From Microbacterium testaceum StLB037 (GTDB lineage: Bacteria > Actinomycetota > Actinomycetes > Actinomycetales > Microbacteriaceae): a DNA stretch of 64,000 nt. Under the pieces are notes generated by a model, which saw only the letters and a program-made list of their open reading frames with translations, was not told the DNA's origin and did not search any database. The translations under genes and the position numbers were made by a program. Each line of letters opens with the position of its first letter. Positions within the stretch are counted from its first letter, which is position 1. Below, in pieces: positions 41,759 through 49,869 of this stretch. The stretch spans positions 1,426,110 to 1,490,109 of the forward strand of contig NZ_VTQH01000001.1 of NCBI RefSeq assembly GCF_008763945.1, read 5' to 3'.

Positions 41759-42772
41759 ATGACCCGCCGCATTCTCGCCCCCGTCATCCTCGGGGCCGTC
41801 TCCGTTCTCGCGCTCGCCGGTTGCGCCGGCGGAACCGCGTCCCCCGCCTCGTCGTCGGACGCGTCCGGAAAGGTGAAGGTCGTCGCCTCCACCGACGTCT
41901 ACGGCTCCATCGCCCAGGCGGTCGGCGGTGACTACGTCGATGTCGCGTCGATCATCACCTCCCCCAGCCAGGATCCGCACGAGTACGAGGCCAGCGCGCA
42001 AGATCAGCTCACGTTGAAGAACGCCGGGCTCGTGATCGAGAACGGCGCGGGCTACGACGCGTTCATGGAGTCGCTCATCCAGGCCAGCGGTACCTCCGCC
42101 CCCGTGCTCACCGCGGTCGAGTACAACCACGACTACCCCGGTGCCGAATCCCACGACGACGCTCACGCCGACGACGCGAGCCCGGCGCCGAGCGAGAGCG
42201 CCGACGACCACGCGCACGCCGACGACGACGGCCACGAGCACATCGAGGGCTTCAACGAGCACGTCTGGTACGACCCGCACACGATTGAAGACCTCACCGA
42301 GGCGATCGCCTCCGAGCTCGGCAAGCTGGCGCCCGATCACGTCGCCGACTTCAACGCGAACGCCGAGTCCTTCACCCAGCAGATCGCCGGCCTCGAGGAC
42401 TCCCTCGACGCGATCAAGGCGAAGGATGCCGGCAAGAAGATCTTCGTGACCGAGCCGGTGCCCGTGTACCTCACGACGGCCGCGGGCCTCGACAACGCGA
42501 CCCCGAACGAGTTCAGCGAAGCGGTGGAGGAGGGCCAGGACGTCCCGCCCGCGACCCTGCTCGAGTCGCTCCAGCTGCTGGATTCGGGCCAGATCGGCGT
42601 CATGATCGTCAACCCGCAGACCGGCGGCGCCGAGGTCACCCAGGTGCAGAACGAGGCTAAGAGCAAGAACATCCCCGTGATCGAGTTCACGGAAACCCTC
42701 CCCGAGGGTCAGACTTACATCTCGTGGATGCAGAGCAACATCACGGCGCTGTCCGACGCGCTGGCGGCGTGA
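41759..42772 (+). CDS. znuA: Zinc ABC transporter substrate-binding lipoprotein
   Basis: A 337-residue cluster A-I binding protein. Signal peptide with lipobox VLALAGC. After VVASTDVYGSIAQAVGGDYV comes a long His/Asp-rich loop at about residues 128-165 (ADDHAHADDDGHEHIEGF), typical of zinc rather than manganese carriers, followed by NEHVWYDPHT and KIFVTEPVPVYL. A Zur box sits directly upstream. The stop overlaps the ATPase gene start (GTGA). Confidence 0.9.
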   Translation: MTRRILAPVILGAVSVLALAGCAGGTASPASSSDASGKVKVVASTDVYGSIAQAVGGDYVDVASIITSPSQDPHEYEASAQDQLTLKNAGLVIENGAGYDAFMESLIQASGTSAPVLTAVEYNHDYPGAESHDDAHADDASPAPSESADDHAHADDDGHEHIEGFNEHVWYDPHTIEDLTEAIASELGKLAPDHVADFNANAESFTQQIAGLEDSLDAIKAKDAGKKIFVTEPVPVYLTTAAGLDNATPNEFSEAVEEGQDVPPATLLESLQLLDSGQIGVMIVNPQTGGAEVTQVQNEAKSKNIPVIEFTETLPEGQTYISWMQSNITALSDALAA

Positions 42773-43584
42773 GCGCGGCCGCCCCGCTGCGCATCCGCGG
42801 CGCCGCCCTCGAAAGGGGTGGCCGGGAGCTCTGGGCCGGGCTCGACCTCGAGGTCGAGCCCGGCGAGCTCGTCGCGGTGCTCGGACCCAGCGGGTCGGGC
42901 AAGACCACGCTGCTGCGCGCGATCCTCGGCCTCGAGCGACTGAGCTCCGGCTCGATCGAGGCCCTCGGCGCCCCCGTTCGTCGCGCCGGCAACCGCCGGA
43001 TCGGTTACATCCCCCAGCAGCGCCCGCTGCCCCGCGAGACGCCCCTGCGCGGCCGCGACATCATCGGCCTCGGCGTCGACGGGCACCGGCTCGGCCTGCC
43101 CCTGTCGCGCAAGAAGGACCGCGCGCGCATCGACGAGCTGCTCGAGGCGGTCGGGGCGACGGCCTTCGGCGACCGCCCGGTGGGCCTGCTCTCGGGCGGA
43201 GAGCAGCAGCGGTTGCGCGTGGGCCAGGCCCTCGCCGACGACCCCGCCCTGCTGCTGTGCGACGAGCCGCTCACGAGCCTCGACCTCGCCAATCAGCAGG
43301 CGGTCGTGCGCCTCATCGACCGCCACCGCCGTGAGCGCGAGGCCGCCGTCCTGCTGGTCACGCACGACATCAACCCCGTGCTCTCGCGCGTCGACCGCAT
43401 CCTCTACATCGCCAACGGCCGTTTCACGCTGGGGACCCCCGACGAGGTGCTCACGACGGAGACGCTCTCGGCCCTCTACGGCGCCCCCGTCTACGTCGTG
43501 CGCGCGGGCGGTCAACTGATCGTCGTCGGAGCCCCGGACGCCGATGAGGCCCACCACCATCACCACGACGAGGACGACGCATGA
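42769..43584 (+). CDS. znuC: Zinc ABC transporter ATP-binding protein
   Basis: A 271-residue ABC ATPase from GTG 42769. Walker A is GPSGSGKTT, the signature is LLSGGEQQR, Walker B is ALLLCDEPLTSLD, and the H-loop is LLVTHD. The C-terminus ends in a His/Asp-rich tail (DADEAHHHHHDEDDA), another sign of zinc handling. Four-base overlaps join it to its neighbours. Confidence 0.92.
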   Translation: MSAAAPLRIRGAALERGGRELWAGLDLEVEPGELVAVLGPSGSGKTTLLRAILGLERLSSGSIEALGAPVRRAGNRRIGYIPQQRPLPRETPLRGRDIIGLGVDGHRLGLPLSRKKDRARIDELLEAVGATAFGDRPVGLLSGGEQQRLRVGQALADDPALLLCDEPLTSLDLANQQAVVRLIDRHRREREAAVLLVTHDINPVLSRVDRILYIANGRFTLGTPDEVLTTETLSALYGAPVYVVRAGGQLIVVGAPDADEAHHHHHDEDDA

Positions 43585-44441
43585 ACTGGTCCGACGTCGG
43601 CAACGCCCTCTTCGGCGGCGTGAGCCAGTACGGCGCGATCCTCGAGCTCGTGCAGAACTCCGTCTACGCCGGCGCCGTGCTCGGCCTCGTCGGCGGGCTC
43701 ATCGGCGTCTTCGTGATGCAGCGCGACATGGCCTTCGCCGTGCACGGCATCAGCGAGCTGTCGTTCGCCGGTGCCGCCGTCGCCCTGCTCATCGGCGTCG
43801 ACGTCGTCTCGGGGTCGATCGTCGGCTCCCTCATCGCGGCGGCTCTGATCGGGGTGCTGGGCGCTCGCGCGCGCGATCGCAACTCGATCATCGGCGTGCT
43901 CATGCCGTTCGGGCTGGGGGTCGGCATCCTGTGCCTCTCGCTCTACAACGGCCGCAGCGCCACCCGGTTCAGCCTGCTCACGGGGCAGATCGTGTCGGTG
44001 CAGAGCGAGCAGCTCGGCTGGCTCGTCGTGATCGGCGTCGCGGTGCTCGTCGCCCTGCTGCTCATTTGGCGCCCGCTGCGCTTCGACTCGCTCGACCCGC
44101 AGTCGGCGGCGGCACGGGGGGTTCCGACCACCGCGGTCTCGCTCGCGTTCATGCTGCTGCTCGGTCTCATCGTGGCCGTCGCGGTTCATATCATCGGCGC
44201 TCTGCTCGTGATGGCACTGCTGGTCACGCCCGCCGCGGCGGCGATGCGGGTGGCGTCCGGTCCGCTGTCGGTGCCGCTGCTCGCGGCGCTCTTCGGCTTC
44301 GTCTCGGCCGTGGGCGGCGTGCTGCTCGCGGTGGCCGGCACGCTGCCGGTGAGTCCGTACATCACGACCATCTCGTTCGCGATCTACCTCGTCTGCCGAC
44401 TGGTCGGGGCTCGCCGCGACCGCACGACGCGAGCGCTCTAA
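43581..44441 (+). CDS. znuB: Zinc ABC transporter permease
   Basis: A 286-residue ABC-3 family permease with eight or nine membrane segments. It begins NWSDVGNALFGGVSQYG and shows family text VFVMQRDMAFAVHGISELSF, where the ABC-3 family usually has FxGxALGH-like sequence. Overlaps znuC by four bases. The zur gene starts 76 bp later with its own -10 box. Confidence 0.92.
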   Translation: MNWSDVGNALFGGVSQYGAILELVQNSVYAGAVLGLVGGLIGVFVMQRDMAFAVHGISELSFAGAAVALLIGVDVVSGSIVGSLIAAALIGVLGARARDRNSIIGVLMPFGLGVGILCLSLYNGRSATRFSLLTGQIVSVQSEQLGWLVVIGVAVLVALLLIWRPLRFDSLDPQSAAARGVPTTAVSLAFMLLLGLIVAVAVHIIGALLVMALLVTPAAAAMRVASGPLSVPLLAALFGFVSAVGGVLLAVAGTLPVSPYITTISFAIYLVCRLVGARRDRTTRAL

Positions 44442-44504
44442 GGCAGGGGTGCGCAGGCCCGCGGCGAGTTCCGTCACGCCCAGCCGATTCACCGATCCCC
44501 TCGC

Positions 44505-44510
44505 TAGACT
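44505..44510 (+). promoter_or_regulatory. -10 box of zur
   Basis: TAGACT lies seven bases before the ATG at 44518, with no Shine-Dalgarno; zur is probably leaderless and transcribed separately from znuABC. Confidence 0.5.
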
Positions 44511-44517
44511 CGCGGCC

Positions 44518-44931
44518 ATGGTCCAGCGCAACACGTGGCAGCGCGAACGCGTGCGGGAGGCTCTGTCCGGAGCCCCCGGCTTCGTCAGCGCCCAGTCGCT
44601 GCACGCGACCCTGCGCGACGAGAACACCGGCATCGGTCTCGCGACGGTGTACCGCACGCTCGCGGGTCTCGCCGCCCGCGGCGACGCCGACTCCCTGCAG
44701 AGCCCCGACGGCGAGAACCTCTTCCGCGCCTGCGAGACCCGTGGCCACCACCACCACCTGATCTGCCGCTCGTGCGGCAAGGCCGTCGAGATCGCCGCGA
44801 CCGACGTCGAGGAGTGGGCGCAGCGCACCGCCGCGCAGCACGGATTCAGCGAGGCCGAGCACGTCGTGGACATCTTCGGCATCTGCACCGACTGCGCCCA
44901 TGCCCGGGCTCGCGAGCGTGGCGACGAGTAG
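44518..44931 (+). CDS. zur: Fur-family zinc regulator
   Basis: A 137-residue Fur-family repressor from ATG 44518. The winged helix is at the start (TWQRERVREALSG, NTGIGLATVYRTLAGLAARG). Metal sites: RGHHHHLICRSCGKAVEI and FGICTDC give the two CxxC pairs of the structural zinc and the His cluster of the sensory site. Its position after znuABC and the Zur box at 41724-41740 identify it as Zur rather than Fur. It overlaps the next permease gene by 32 bp. Confidence 0.88.
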   Translation: MVQRNTWQRERVREALSGAPGFVSAQSLHATLRDENTGIGLATVYRTLAGLAARGDADSLQSPDGENLFRACETRGHHHHLICRSCGKAVEIAATDVEEWAQRTAAQHGFSEAEHVVDIFGICTDCAHARARERGDE

Positions 44932-45946
44932 TCGCACCACGGCCCCCACGCCGCAGCGCACGGGCGCCTCCCGCACCCTCGTCGCGCTCGGCCTGGGTGT
45001 CGTCGTGGTCACGGCGTTGTTCCTCATCGATGCCTTCGCTCCCACCTTGTTCGCGCAGTCTCTCCCGACGCGCGCGCAGGACGGCCTCACTCTCGCCCTC
45101 AGCGTGCTGATCGAGTCGCTGCCGTTCGTGGTCCTCGGCGTGGTGCTGTCGATCATCGTGCAGGTCTGGGTGCCCCCGGGGGCGATCGAGAGATGGATGC
45201 CGCGCGCGCCGTGGGCGCGCCGGGCCGTCCTGTCGCTGCTGGGAATGTTCATCCCGGTCTGCGAGTGCGGCAACGTGCCCTTCGCCCGCGGTCTGCTCAT
45301 GCGCGGTTTCGGGGTGAGCGACACGCTGACCTTCCTCGTGGCGGCTCCGATCGTGAACCCGATCGTGATCATCAGCACGCACGCCGCCTTCGGATTCAGC
45401 GACGGCATTCTGGTCGCGCGTCTGATCGGCGGTTACCTCGTCGCCAACCTCATCGGCTGGCTGTACAGCCGGCATCCCGATCCCGACAAGCTGCTCACCG
45501 AGCGCTTCCTCGAGACCTGCGAGATCGTGGTGCAGGAGCGCGGCGACCGCGGTCGGCGCACCCTCGCCCAGTTCGTCGTCGAGCTGCGCTCGGTCATGCC
45601 GGCCCTGATCATCGGTTCGCTCCTGGCCGGCGCCGTACAGGTGCTCGTGCCGCGCAGCGCGCTGCTGGCCATCGGCTCCGACCCGGCGCTGTCGATCGCC
45701 GCGATGATGGCGCTCGCGATCGTGGTGTCGCTGTGCTCGAACGTCGATGCGTTCTTCGCGCTGTCGTTCGCCTCGACCTTCACGCCCGGGTCGATCGTCG
45801 CCTTCCTCGTGGTGGGGCCGATCATCGACCTCAAGATGATGGCGCTGCTGCGCACCACCTTCTCGACCCGTGTGCTCGTCGGAATGACGGTCGTCGTGGT
45901 GCTCTTCGCCTTCACGCTCGGAACGGTGGTGAACCTCCTTGTCTAG
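44900..45946 (+). CDS. DUF318/YraQ-type permease
   Basis: A 348-residue membrane protein of the UPF0718 family, about eight helices, with the conserved IPVCECGNVPFARGL and VAAPIVNPIVI motifs and SLCSNVDAFFALSFA. Members pair with TIGR03943-type proteins, as here, and are repeatedly linked to metal homeostasis; the transported substrate is unknown. It overlaps zur by 32 bp and the TIGR03943 gene by 8 bp, so it is likely part of the zinc response. Confidence 0.85.
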   Translation: MPGLASVATSSRTTAPTPQRTGASRTLVALGLGVVVVTALFLIDAFAPTLFAQSLPTRAQDGLTLALSVLIESLPFVVLGVVLSIIVQVWVPPGAIERWMPRAPWARRAVLSLLGMFIPVCECGNVPFARGLLMRGFGVSDTLTFLVAAPIVNPIVIISTHAAFGFSDGILVARLIGGYLVANLIGWLYSRHPDPDKLLTERFLETCEIVVQERGDRGRRTLAQFVVELRSVMPALIIGSLLAGAVQVLVPRSALLAIGSDPALSIAAMMALAIVVSLCSNVDAFFALSFASTFTPGSIVAFLVVGPIIDLKMMALLRTTFSTRVLVGMTVVVVLFAFTLGTVVNLLV

Positions 45947-46796
45947 AACGGGTGCTCTCGCCACGCGCTGGCTCGGGGTGGGCCTGACCGCGTGCCTGTC
46001 GATCACGACGATCACGCTGTGGGCCACCGGCCGCATGGCGCTGTACATCAACCCCGATTCGGCGTGGTTCGCCGTCGGCATGGCCTTCCTCGCGCTGATC
46101 GGCTCGATCGCGTCGTTCGCCCTGCCGCTCGGAGCCGAGGCGGATCACGGCCACGATCACGAGCACGGCCATGCCCCCGCCGCGGCCTCGGCTCGCCGGG
46201 AGGCCTTCGCGCACGCCGATCACGAGCACTCCGACCCGCTCGACGCGCACGATCACGCGGCCCACGACCACCTCGCGGCCCGACCGCGCCTGACCCCCGG
46301 CGGGATCGCCGCGTTCACGGGCGGCGTCCTCGCCTCGGGCGCCGTGATCGCCGTGCTCCTGACCCCCGCCGCGTCGCTGTCGACCGAGTTGGCCGTGTCG
46401 CGCGACGTGGGCGCTCCACCGTTGTTCGCCGGCTCCGATGTCGTGACCCTCGCCGCCTCGGGCGACACCTCGAAATTCGGAATCGGCGACTGGTCGGCGG
46501 TGTTCGCGCACGCCACGAACCCCGAGACCTTCGACGGCAAGCCCGTCACGCTCACGGGCTTCATCACCCCGGCGACCGACGGCTCGAGCTTCGATCTGAC
46601 CCGGCTGGTCATCACGCACTGCGTCATCGACGCGCAGACCGCGCGCCTGCCGATCGCGGCGAGCACCGACGCCCCCTCGACCGGGCAGTGGGTGACCGTC
46701 ACGGGTACGGTGCGCTCGAGCGGCGACGGCAAGCTCGCGGTGCACGCCGACCAGGTCGCCGCGATCGCCGAGCCTTCGGACCCCTATGAGTACTGA
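45939..46796 (+). CDS. TIGR03943-family membrane protein
   Basis: A 285-residue protein with two N-terminal helices (WLGVGLTACLSITTITLWA, and a second around IGSIASFALPLG), a long His/Asp-rich loop (DHGHDHEHGHAPAA, SDPLDAHDHAAHDHLAA), another helix, and a soluble C-terminal domain (WSAVFAHATNPETFDGKPVT, LVITHCVIDAQTARLPIA). The His-rich loop suggests zinc or other metal binding. It overlaps the DUF318 permease, its usual partner. Confidence 0.85.
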   Translation: MSRTGALATRWLGVGLTACLSITTITLWATGRMALYINPDSAWFAVGMAFLALIGSIASFALPLGAEADHGHDHEHGHAPAAASARREAFAHADHEHSDPLDAHDHAAHDHLAARPRLTPGGIAAFTGGVLASGAVIAVLLTPAASLSTELAVSRDVGAPPLFAGSDVVTLAASGDTSKFGIGDWSAVFAHATNPETFDGKPVTLTGFITPATDGSSFDLTRLVITHCVIDAQTARLPIAASTDAPSTGQWVTVTGTVRSSGDGKLAVHADQVAAIAEPSDPYEY

Positions 46797-48210
46797 ATCC
46801 CGTCGCGGCGGCGACTCCCGCCGTTCGCGCGCGCGTCGTCGGCGCGGCCGCGGCTTCGCGATCGCCTTCGCCGCGGTCCTCGTCGGTCTCGTCGTGGTCG
46901 GCGGTCTCGGCGGAGTGATCGCCGTGGCGCAGGGGCCGCGCGTCACGGACGTGCAGGTCGATCCGGCGGCCGCCGTCGCGGCATCCGGATCCCGCGTGAT
47001 CCTCACCACGACCCAGTCCCTCGAGAAGGTCGACCCCTCGCAGGTTCAGGTCGACCCGGCGACGCCCTTCACCGTCGACACCGCGGGCCGCAGCGTCGGC
47101 GTGCGTTTCACGCTGCCGCTGCGCGACGACACCGACTACACGATCACCGTCAACGGGGTGAACGGTCTCGGCGCCGGTCCCGCATCGACGCTGACCGAGA
47201 CGTTCCGCACCCCCGCCCTGCAGGCCTACCTGATGCAGCGCGGCACCCCCGAGGGCGACACGATCTTCCGCACCGATCTGCAGGGGCAGGCGGGCCTGCC
47301 CGTCTTCGTGCACCCGCACATCGAGGACTTCCGCGCCACCGCGAACCATCTCGTCATCTCGGTGCGCGACGGCGACACCCCGCGGGTCATCGTGACCGAC
47401 CCCGACGGCAAGAACCAGCGCGACATCACCCTCCCCGGCCCCGGCTACGTCACCAATCTGCAGTCCGCCGACCGCGGGGAACGCATCGGCTTCACCTTCT
47501 CGGATGCCGATCTGGGCGCCGCGGGAGGACGCGAGAGCCGTCTGTTCACGGCATCGGCCGCCGACGACTCCCCGCCGGTGGAGGTCGGGTTGAACGGCGG
47601 CGACGTGCGCATCGCCGACTACCGCTTCGTGCCCGACACCGACAGCATGCTCGTGCTGACCTTCGACTCGCGCCTGCTCTTGACCGACGCGCAGGGTGGC
47701 AACGCCGCTCCGCTCGGCAGCGCCGTGTCGATCGACGGCATCGCGCGCGGGTCGTCGGTCGCGATCGTGGAGCGCCTCGAGGGCATCCGCGAGATCAACC
47801 TCACCGACGGCTCGGAGCAGGCGCTCGTCGACCCCGTCGATCCCCCCGGCATGGCGGGGCGCGCGACTCCCCTGCCCGGGGCCGGAGCGGGCACGATCCG
47901 CTCGTTCGCCGACATCAGCTCGGACGGCGTCTCGCGCTCCACGATCGTCGCGCACGTCGACACCGACGGAACCGTCCGGCAGCTGCTGACCGTGCCGGGC
48001 TCCGATACCGTGCTGCAGACCTGCGTCTCCCCGAGCGGACGCTATGCCGCCGTGCTCGTCGCCCCCCGGGCCGTCGACAACCCCTTCGACCGCTACCAGC
48101 TGCCGCTCCCGCAGCGTCTGCTCACCCACCTCGTCGAGGTCGACACCGGCCAGGAGGTCGTCGCTCTGCAGGGCTTCGACCTGTCGTGGTGCCAGGTGCC
48201 CCCGCAGTGA
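46786..48210 (+). CDS. Membrane-anchored beta-propeller-like protein of unknown function
   Basis: A 474-residue protein. An Arg-rich cytoplasmic start (ESRRGGDSRRSRARRRRGRG) precedes one membrane helix (FAIAFAAVLVGLVVVGGLGG). The outer part begins with an Ig/FnIII-like domain (VTDVQVDPAAAVAASGSRV, TVNGVNGLG) followed by repeats with the look of a WD/YVTN-type propeller (HLVISVRDGDTPRVIVTDPD, MLVLTFDSRLLLTDA). It overlaps the TIGR03943 gene by 11 bp and abuts the glycosylase gene. No enzymatic motif. Confidence 0.65.
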   Translation: MSTESRRGGDSRRSRARRRRGRGFAIAFAAVLVGLVVVGGLGGVIAVAQGPRVTDVQVDPAAAVAASGSRVILTTTQSLEKVDPSQVQVDPATPFTVDTAGRSVGVRFTLPLRDDTDYTITVNGVNGLGAGPASTLTETFRTPALQAYLMQRGTPEGDTIFRTDLQGQAGLPVFVHPHIEDFRATANHLVISVRDGDTPRVIVTDPDGKNQRDITLPGPGYVTNLQSADRGERIGFTFSDADLGAAGGRESRLFTASAADDSPPVEVGLNGGDVRIADYRFVPDTDSMLVLTFDSRLLLTDAQGGNAAPLGSAVSIDGIARGSSVAIVERLEGIREINLTDGSEQALVDPVDPPGMAGRATPLPGAGAGTIRSFADISSDGVSRSTIVAHVDTDGTVRQLLTVPGSDTVLQTCVSPSGRYAAVLVAPRAVDNPFDRYQLPLPQRLLTHLVEVDTGQEVVALQGFDLSWCQVPPQ

Positions 48211-48902
48211 TGCGTCCCGCGACGCGCGCCGACCTCTCGGGCCTGCCGGTCGCGGTGGCACCGCGACTGCTCGGTGCCCTGCTCGAGACGGAGGTCGCGG
48301 GGGAGCGGGTCGTGGCGCGCCTGACCGAGGTCGAGGCCTACCACGGCCGCGGCACCGGCGATCGGCCCGATCCGGGCTCGCACGCGCGCATGGGGCCGAC
48401 CGCGCGCAATGCCACGATGTGGGGCGAGCCGGGTCACCTCTACGTGTACCTGAGTCATGGCATCCACTCGTGTGTGAACGTCGTCTGCGGGCCCGAGGGG
48501 GTCGCCGGCGGAGTGCTGCTGCGCGGCGGCGAGATCGTCGAGGGTGCCGACATCGCCGAGCGCCGACGTCTCGAGCGCCGCGGCGCGGTGCGGGCGGCGC
48601 GCGATCTCGCCCGCGGTCCCGGACGTCTCGGAGACGCGGTGGGCCTGCGGCATCCGATCCACGATGGGATCGACGCCATCACCGGTGAGGAGCGCGCGGG
48701 CGCCCGGGCGCGGCTGCTCCTGCCCGACGCCGCCCCCACGGTCGTGGCGACCGGCCCCCGCGTGGGTGTCGCGGGCGTCGCCGGAACCGACGCGTTCCCC
48801 TGGCGCTTCTGGATCGAGGGGGATGCCACGGTCTGCCGTTCCGGTGGGGGCGGGGAGCGGCCGAGGCGGCGGCTCGTCAAGGCGACACGCCGCCCGTGCT
48901 AG
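48210..48902 (+). CDS. mpg: DNA-3-methyladenine glycosylase (AAG/MPG family)
   Basis: A 230-residue base-excision repair glycosylase. Start ATG 48210 overlaps the upstream stop by one base. Family text: ARLTEVEAYHGRGTGDRPD (active-site Glu and Tyr), NATMWGEPGHLYVYLSHGIH, CVNVVCGPEGVAGGVLLRG and PGRLGDAVGL. It removes alkylated purines from DNA. The stop codon TAG doubles as the first bases of the -10 box for the ribosomal operon. Confidence 0.92.
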   Translation: MRPATRADLSGLPVAVAPRLLGALLETEVAGERVVARLTEVEAYHGRGTGDRPDPGSHARMGPTARNATMWGEPGHLYVYLSHGIHSCVNVVCGPEGVAGGVLLRGGEIVEGADIAERRRLERRGAVRAARDLARGPGRLGDAVGLRHPIHDGIDAITGEERAGARARLLLPDAAPTVVATGPRVGVAGVAGTDAFPWRFWIEGDATVCRSGGGGERPRRRLVKATRRPC

Positions 48903-49024
48903 ACTGACCCCTTGTCTGCGCGCACTCCAGCACGCAGTTCGCATCTCATCTCCCGATTCGCGGCTATCGCCGTGCTCGGGCGGGGTGCAGACAAGGGATC
49001 TTGGGTGACACCGTCCGGTGTCAC
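48900..49024 (+). promoter_or_regulatory. Promoter and structured leader of rpmB-rpmG-rpsN
   Basis: A -10-like TAGACT at 48900-48905 places the RNA start near 48912. The leader pairs CCCTTGTCTGC (48909-48919) with GCAGACAAGGG (48987-48997), encloses a second stem AGCACG/CGTGCT (48929-48934, 48971-48976), and then forms GTGACACCG-TC-CGGTGTCAC (49005-49024) just before the ribosome site at about 49030-49037. This looks like a regulatory leader. Confidence 0.6.
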
Positions 49025-49045
49025 GGTACAGAAGGAGACATCACC

Positions 49046-49282
49046 ATGGCAGCAGTGTGCCAGGTGACTGGAGCGGTTCCCGGCTTCGGTCACAACATCT
49101 CGCACTCGCACCGCCGGACGAAGCGCCGCTTCGACCCGAACGTGCAGAAGAAGACCTACTTCGTTCCGTCGCTGGGTCGCAACATCAAGCTCAACGTTTC
49201 GGCGAAGGGCATCAAGGTCATCGACGCTCGCGGCATCGAGTCCGTCGTCCGTGACCTGCAGGCGAAGGGCGTGAAGCTGTAA
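49046..49282 (+). CDS. rpmB: 50S ribosomal protein L28 (Cys-poor type)
   Basis: A 78-residue L28 starting [20 protein letters not shown]. The usual two CxxC zinc pairs are absent; only one Cys remains, so this is the zinc-independent type. Mycobacteria keep such a form in a Zur-controlled operon with L33 and S14 paralogues. AGAAGGAGA precedes the ATG. The stop shares a base with the rpmG start (TAATG). Confidence 0.93.
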   Translation: MAAVCQVTGAVPGFGHNISHSHRRTKRRFDPNVQKKTYFVPSLGRNIKLNVSAKGIKVIDARGIESVVRDLQAKGVKL

Positions 49283-49452
49283 TGGCGAAGAAGGCTCAGG
49301 ACGTTCGTCCGATCATCAAGCTGCGTTCGACCGCCGGCACGGGGTACACCTACGTGACGCGCAAGAACCGCCGCAACAACCCCGACCGCATCGTGCTCAA
49401 GAAGTACGACCCCGTGGTCCGCAAGCACGTCGACTTCCGAGAGGAGCGCTAA
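49282..49452 (+). CDS. rpmG: 50S ribosomal protein L33 (Cys-free type)
   Basis: A 56-residue protein, [20 protein letters not shown], then [20 protein letters not shown] and a basic end. It has none of the four cysteines of zinc-binding L33. Its first base is the last base of the rpmB stop, so translation is coupled. Confidence 0.95.
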   Translation: MAKKAQDVRPIIKLRSTAGTGYTYVTRKNRRNNPDRIVLKKYDPVVRKHVDFREER

Positions 49453-49456
49453 GCAC

Positions 49457-49762
49457 ATGGCTAAGAAGAGCAAGATCGCGCGCAACGAGCAGCGCAAGGT
49501 CGTCGTCGAGCGCTACGCCGCGAAGCGCGCCGAGCTGAAGAAGACCCTGGTCGACCCCAACGCGACCGACGAGGCCCGCGAGGCCGCCCGCGTGGGTCTG
49601 CAGAAGCTCCCCCGCAACGCGTCGCCCGCGCGCGTGCGCAGCCGCGACGTCATCGACGGCCGCCCCCGTGGCGTCCTCACGAAGTTCGGCGTCTCGCGCG
49701 TCCGCTTCCGTGACATGGCCCACCGTGGCGAGCTGCCCGGTGTGACCAAGTCGAGCTGGTAA
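49457..49762 (+). CDS. rpsN: 30S ribosomal protein S14 (long, Cys-free type)
   Basis: A 101-residue S14, starting [20 protein letters not shown] and ending [18 protein letters not shown]. It is the long form without the CxxC-CxxC zinc site. It begins four bases after the rpmG stop and ends the operon before a hairpin at 49778-49817. Confidence 0.95.
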   Translation: MAKKSKIARNEQRKVVVERYAAKRAELKKTLVDPNATDEAREAARVGLQKLPRNASPARVRSRDVIDGRPRGVLTKFGVSRVRFRDMAHRGELPGVTKSSW

Positions 49763-49777
49763 GCGCCAGAGACCCGA

Positions 49778-49817
49778 CCGAAGGGCGGGGGTTCCGAGAG
49801 GAGCCCTCGCCCTTCGG
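49778..49817 (+). terminator. Terminator hairpin after rpsN
   Basis: CCGAAGGGCG (49778-49787) pairs with CGCCCTTCGG (49808-49817), 15 bp after the rpsN stop; a short T-poor tail follows. It may also serve the convergent LuxR gene. Confidence 0.65.
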
Positions 49818-49869
49818 CGTTCCCGGGAAGTCGTGCCCCGGCGAGCCCGTCTGCGGACGAGGGAGCCGC

